Shown here: positions 43,744-64,000 of the stretch, piece by piece | Numbering within the stretch: the first letter of the stretch is position 1 | Layout of the letters: each line of letters starts with the position of its first letter | NCBI GenBank assembly: GCA_031769625.1 | Contig: JAUIMM010000017.1 | Span: 304,501 to 368,500 of the forward strand | Origin: Taudactylus pleione | Taxonomy: Eukaryota > Chordata > Amphibia > Anura > Myobatrachidae | Length of the DNA stretch: 64,000 nucleotides | Reading direction: 5' to 3' | The notes under the pieces: model-generated | What the model was told of the DNA's origin: nothing | The model's database searches: none | What the model saw: the letters and a program-made list of their open reading frames with translations, nothing else | Position numbers and translations under genes: made by a program

Positions 43744-44050
43744 TATAGGGTAGATTCAATTGTTTTTAAGGAGCTATAATTAATTGCGCCCAATTTTGCA
43801 ATTCAATTGTTTTTGGGTGCCTATTAATTATCACACCCAATTAGACCGGGTTTAGTCACGTTAAACGACTAACCTATCTAAAGTCCTGGTTAGTGTGCAT
43901 AACTTTTCGTATATTTCTGCTCACCTCCTCAGGAGGGGGCGAGCAGAAATGACGGAGGCTGTTAGCGCCTGAACGGAACAACAGTTGAATTGCTCATTTG
44001 AGTGCCCAGCAGTGACAGCAGCCGGTGCTAACAATTGTATCGCCCCCTAT
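43744..44050. mobile_element. Probable MITE (ATTCAATTG ends)
   Basis: A left edge with CTATAGGG, then GATTCAATTG, pairs imperfectly with a right edge CAATTGTATCGCCCCCTAT. The interior holds several AATTG/CAATT repeats. The edges are approximate. Confidence 0.5.
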
Positions 44051-44366
44051 GAGAGTAGATGATAGACTGTTCCTGATATCCGGGCTCTCTTCCGTTCTAT
44101 AGATCTACTGTAGTATCACTGAACTGGTGCAGACTGCATTCTTAATTTGTTAGTGTAGCAAAGTGGGGTGTTATTGGTGTACTTGCATTAAAGAGAAATA
44201 GTATTTTGTTTATTTCTATTAAAACTGGTATCTTTTTTGCACTCTAGCTCATTAGGTTGACATATATTACATTTACCCCATTCATTTGTTATTTCTTTTT
44301 CTTTTTCAACTTGACTTTTTTTTTTTTTTTTTTGCATCAACTATCTCCCAATTCATGTCTTTTAGT

Positions 44367-62587
<18,221 letters not shown>

Positions 62588-63030
62588 ATTCAGCCACAAA
62601 TTCCAGACTGGATTTTGCAGATGTTGCTAATGCTGTGTGTCTTTGTTCTTGTTTTGCTTGCTTTTGGAGGACGCTTGAAGTCCACTGTTGGAATCCCAAA
62701 GTGAATGTTAGTCAAATTTATATTCTGTCCTGTTTTAATAACACAATATGAATTTGCTAGTAACAGCTGTTTCCCCACCACACAGTTAAAAGAGGAGTTC
62801 CTCTATCCATAAGCTTCTTTGTGTAGAGCATTTTTATTCAAACCATCCCTGTTGGTTTCCTGTGCTCCATAAAATACACATAGATGGAGCATTTCCAATG
62901 ACTGCCAGTTTCACTTCAGTCTCCAAACTGTGTTTAGTTTTTCTGTATATAACAATTTTTTTTCTTTACCATGTAACAACTTGTTCTCATTTCACAAACT
63001 GTGATTAAAAGAAAATCTGTTTTGTTTTGA
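62588..63030 (+). other. DDX42: DDX42 3' untranslated region
   Basis: AT-rich sequence after the stop contains ATTAAA at 63004-63009, followed by a TG/T-rich run (TGTTTTGTTTTGATGTGG). It is a likely short 3' end. A later AATAAA at 63793-63798 could serve a longer form. Confidence 0.6.
63004..63009 (+). terminator. Candidate DDX42 poly(A) signal
   Basis: ATTAAA lies about 420 bases after the stop codon with a GU-rich element 10-30 bases downstream. It is the second most common poly(A) hexamer in vertebrates. Confidence 0.55.
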
Positions 63031-63094
63031 TGTGGTCCCTGTTTTTCTCCCATCTGAAATATGTAACCTTTGACCTTTCATTATTCCCTTAAAG

Positions 63095-63257
63095 CAGAGG
63101 TTCCTAAACTCCTCCATTACATTCCAGGTTTTAAGGATATCCATGCTTGAGCCCAGATGGTTAAATCAAATTGACTGAGGTACTAATTAAGTCACCTGTG
63201 CTCAAGCATGGATATCCTTAAAGCCTGGACTATAATGGCGGAGTTTGGGATTTTCTG
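63095..63257. mobile_element. hAT-type palindromic MITE downstream of DDX42
   Basis: CAGAGGTTCCTAAACTCCTC and its inverted counterpart ending TTTCTG enclose AAGGATATCCATGCTTGAGC and its complement. The whole 163 bp therefore folds as one hairpin. It is flanked by CCTTAAAG and CCCTAAAG, a 7-of-8 match to an 8-bp hAT target-site duplication. Confidence 0.85.
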
Positions 63258-64000
63258 CCCTAAAGATTACACATATTATCTGTCATCTTACCCAGAAGAG
63301 GATCATTGCAGCATCTTCTGCTAATTTTACATTGTTTAAAATCTTTTTTGAAAAAGATACTCCAACCGCTGTCTCCCCACCATCCACATATCACATTACA
63401 CAGCAGCAAAAAGGATGTATAGAAAGACTGCTCTGCATACCTATTAACTTACTTAACTGCAGGCTTGGAGCACTTATTAGAATTGTAAGGGGAGGTAGGG
63501 ATAAGTCTGTAAACTGATTGGGCTGGTGGAAGATAATGTTTATTGGGGAACTGCTTTAAATACAAATATACACTATTTTGCACAGGTGTATTTTGTGGGA
63601 AAGTTACCAGGAAAGATGCAGTGTACATGCATACCCGTTTCCAGCAGTATATGAGCTGCTAGACTAGACCCTGCAATAGACTGCGCTTCCGTATCTCCAT
63701 AAAGTGATGTTGCAGTGTTTAGTACCCATATTGTCTCAAATTCACAAACATATATTTGGTTTTATATATGCTTACAACTATATGCAGATGTAAATAAATA
63801 TTTACTTTTGAGACTACTCCTGTGTAAACCCCGGGCAGTGAACAGTGACCATGAAGGGGCTGCCATGATCTTTTCCTTTTAGGAAGATGTTACATCATGG
63901 ACAGTTTGGGGGGTAGATGTTCTATTTGCTATACCTACCTGTACAATACTAAACCTACAATACTGCATCACAACTAACCTGATTATAGGCTGTCATAGTT
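63258..64000 (+). other. Downstream flank, no gene recognised
   Basis: AT-rich sequence with an AATAAA at 63793-63798, which could be a distal poly(A) signal of DDX42. No exon of a neighbouring gene is recognised. Confidence 0.4.

Overview
The window looks like a stretch of a large, repeat-rich anuran (frog or toad) genome. It holds one recognisable single-copy vertebrate gene, interrupted by introns. The rest is a dense, partly nested set of transposable elements: DIRS-type tyrosine-recombinase retrotransposons, a Penelope-like element, a retrovirus-like LTR element, a ZBED-type hAT transposon, two Tc1/mariner copies, an L2/CR1-type LINE tail and many MITEs. I infer the host group from this mixture; no species can be named.

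Left part (1-41 kb) contains no host coding exon that I can recognise. From left to right it holds: a Penelope-like element fragment on the minus strand (about 300-2,600) with a 599-bp MITE in it; DIRS copy 1 (about 2,841-9,753, minus strand); a Tigger-like MITE (10,481-10,916); DIRS copy 2 (about 11,955-26,717, minus strand), split by an endogenous retrovirus (15,251-24,213, plus strand) whose own 3' LTR was split by a foldback element; a cluster of hairpin-rich MITEs (28,690-29,554); and a 6.2-kb hAT transposon with a perfect 8-bp target-site duplication (31,286-37,514) that carries an array of 160-bp repeats upstream of its transposase. Several smaller MITEs follow.

Right part (41-64 kb) is the DDX42 gene (DEAD-box RNA helicase, SF3b125) on the plus strand. 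A CpG-rich candidate promoter with possible divergent first exons lies near 41.3-41.6 kb. Seventeen coding exons (44,367-62,587) join in a consistent reading frame to 960 residues with all the helicase motifs in place. A poly(A) signal lies near 63,004. Introns 4 and 11, about 5 kb each, are filled with mobile elements, including two Tc1/mariner copies in opposite orientation that flank exons 5-11.

The observations most worth following are these. A 500-bp MITE is built almost entirely of about eleven consecutive, mostly perfect hairpins. Two copies of another hairpin MITE differ by paired, compensatory stem changes. Hammerhead-ribozyme-like motifs sit in Penelope-type termini. The inverted Tc1 pair flanks seven DDX42 exons. 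A Tigger-like MITE resembles, from memory, a mammalian family.
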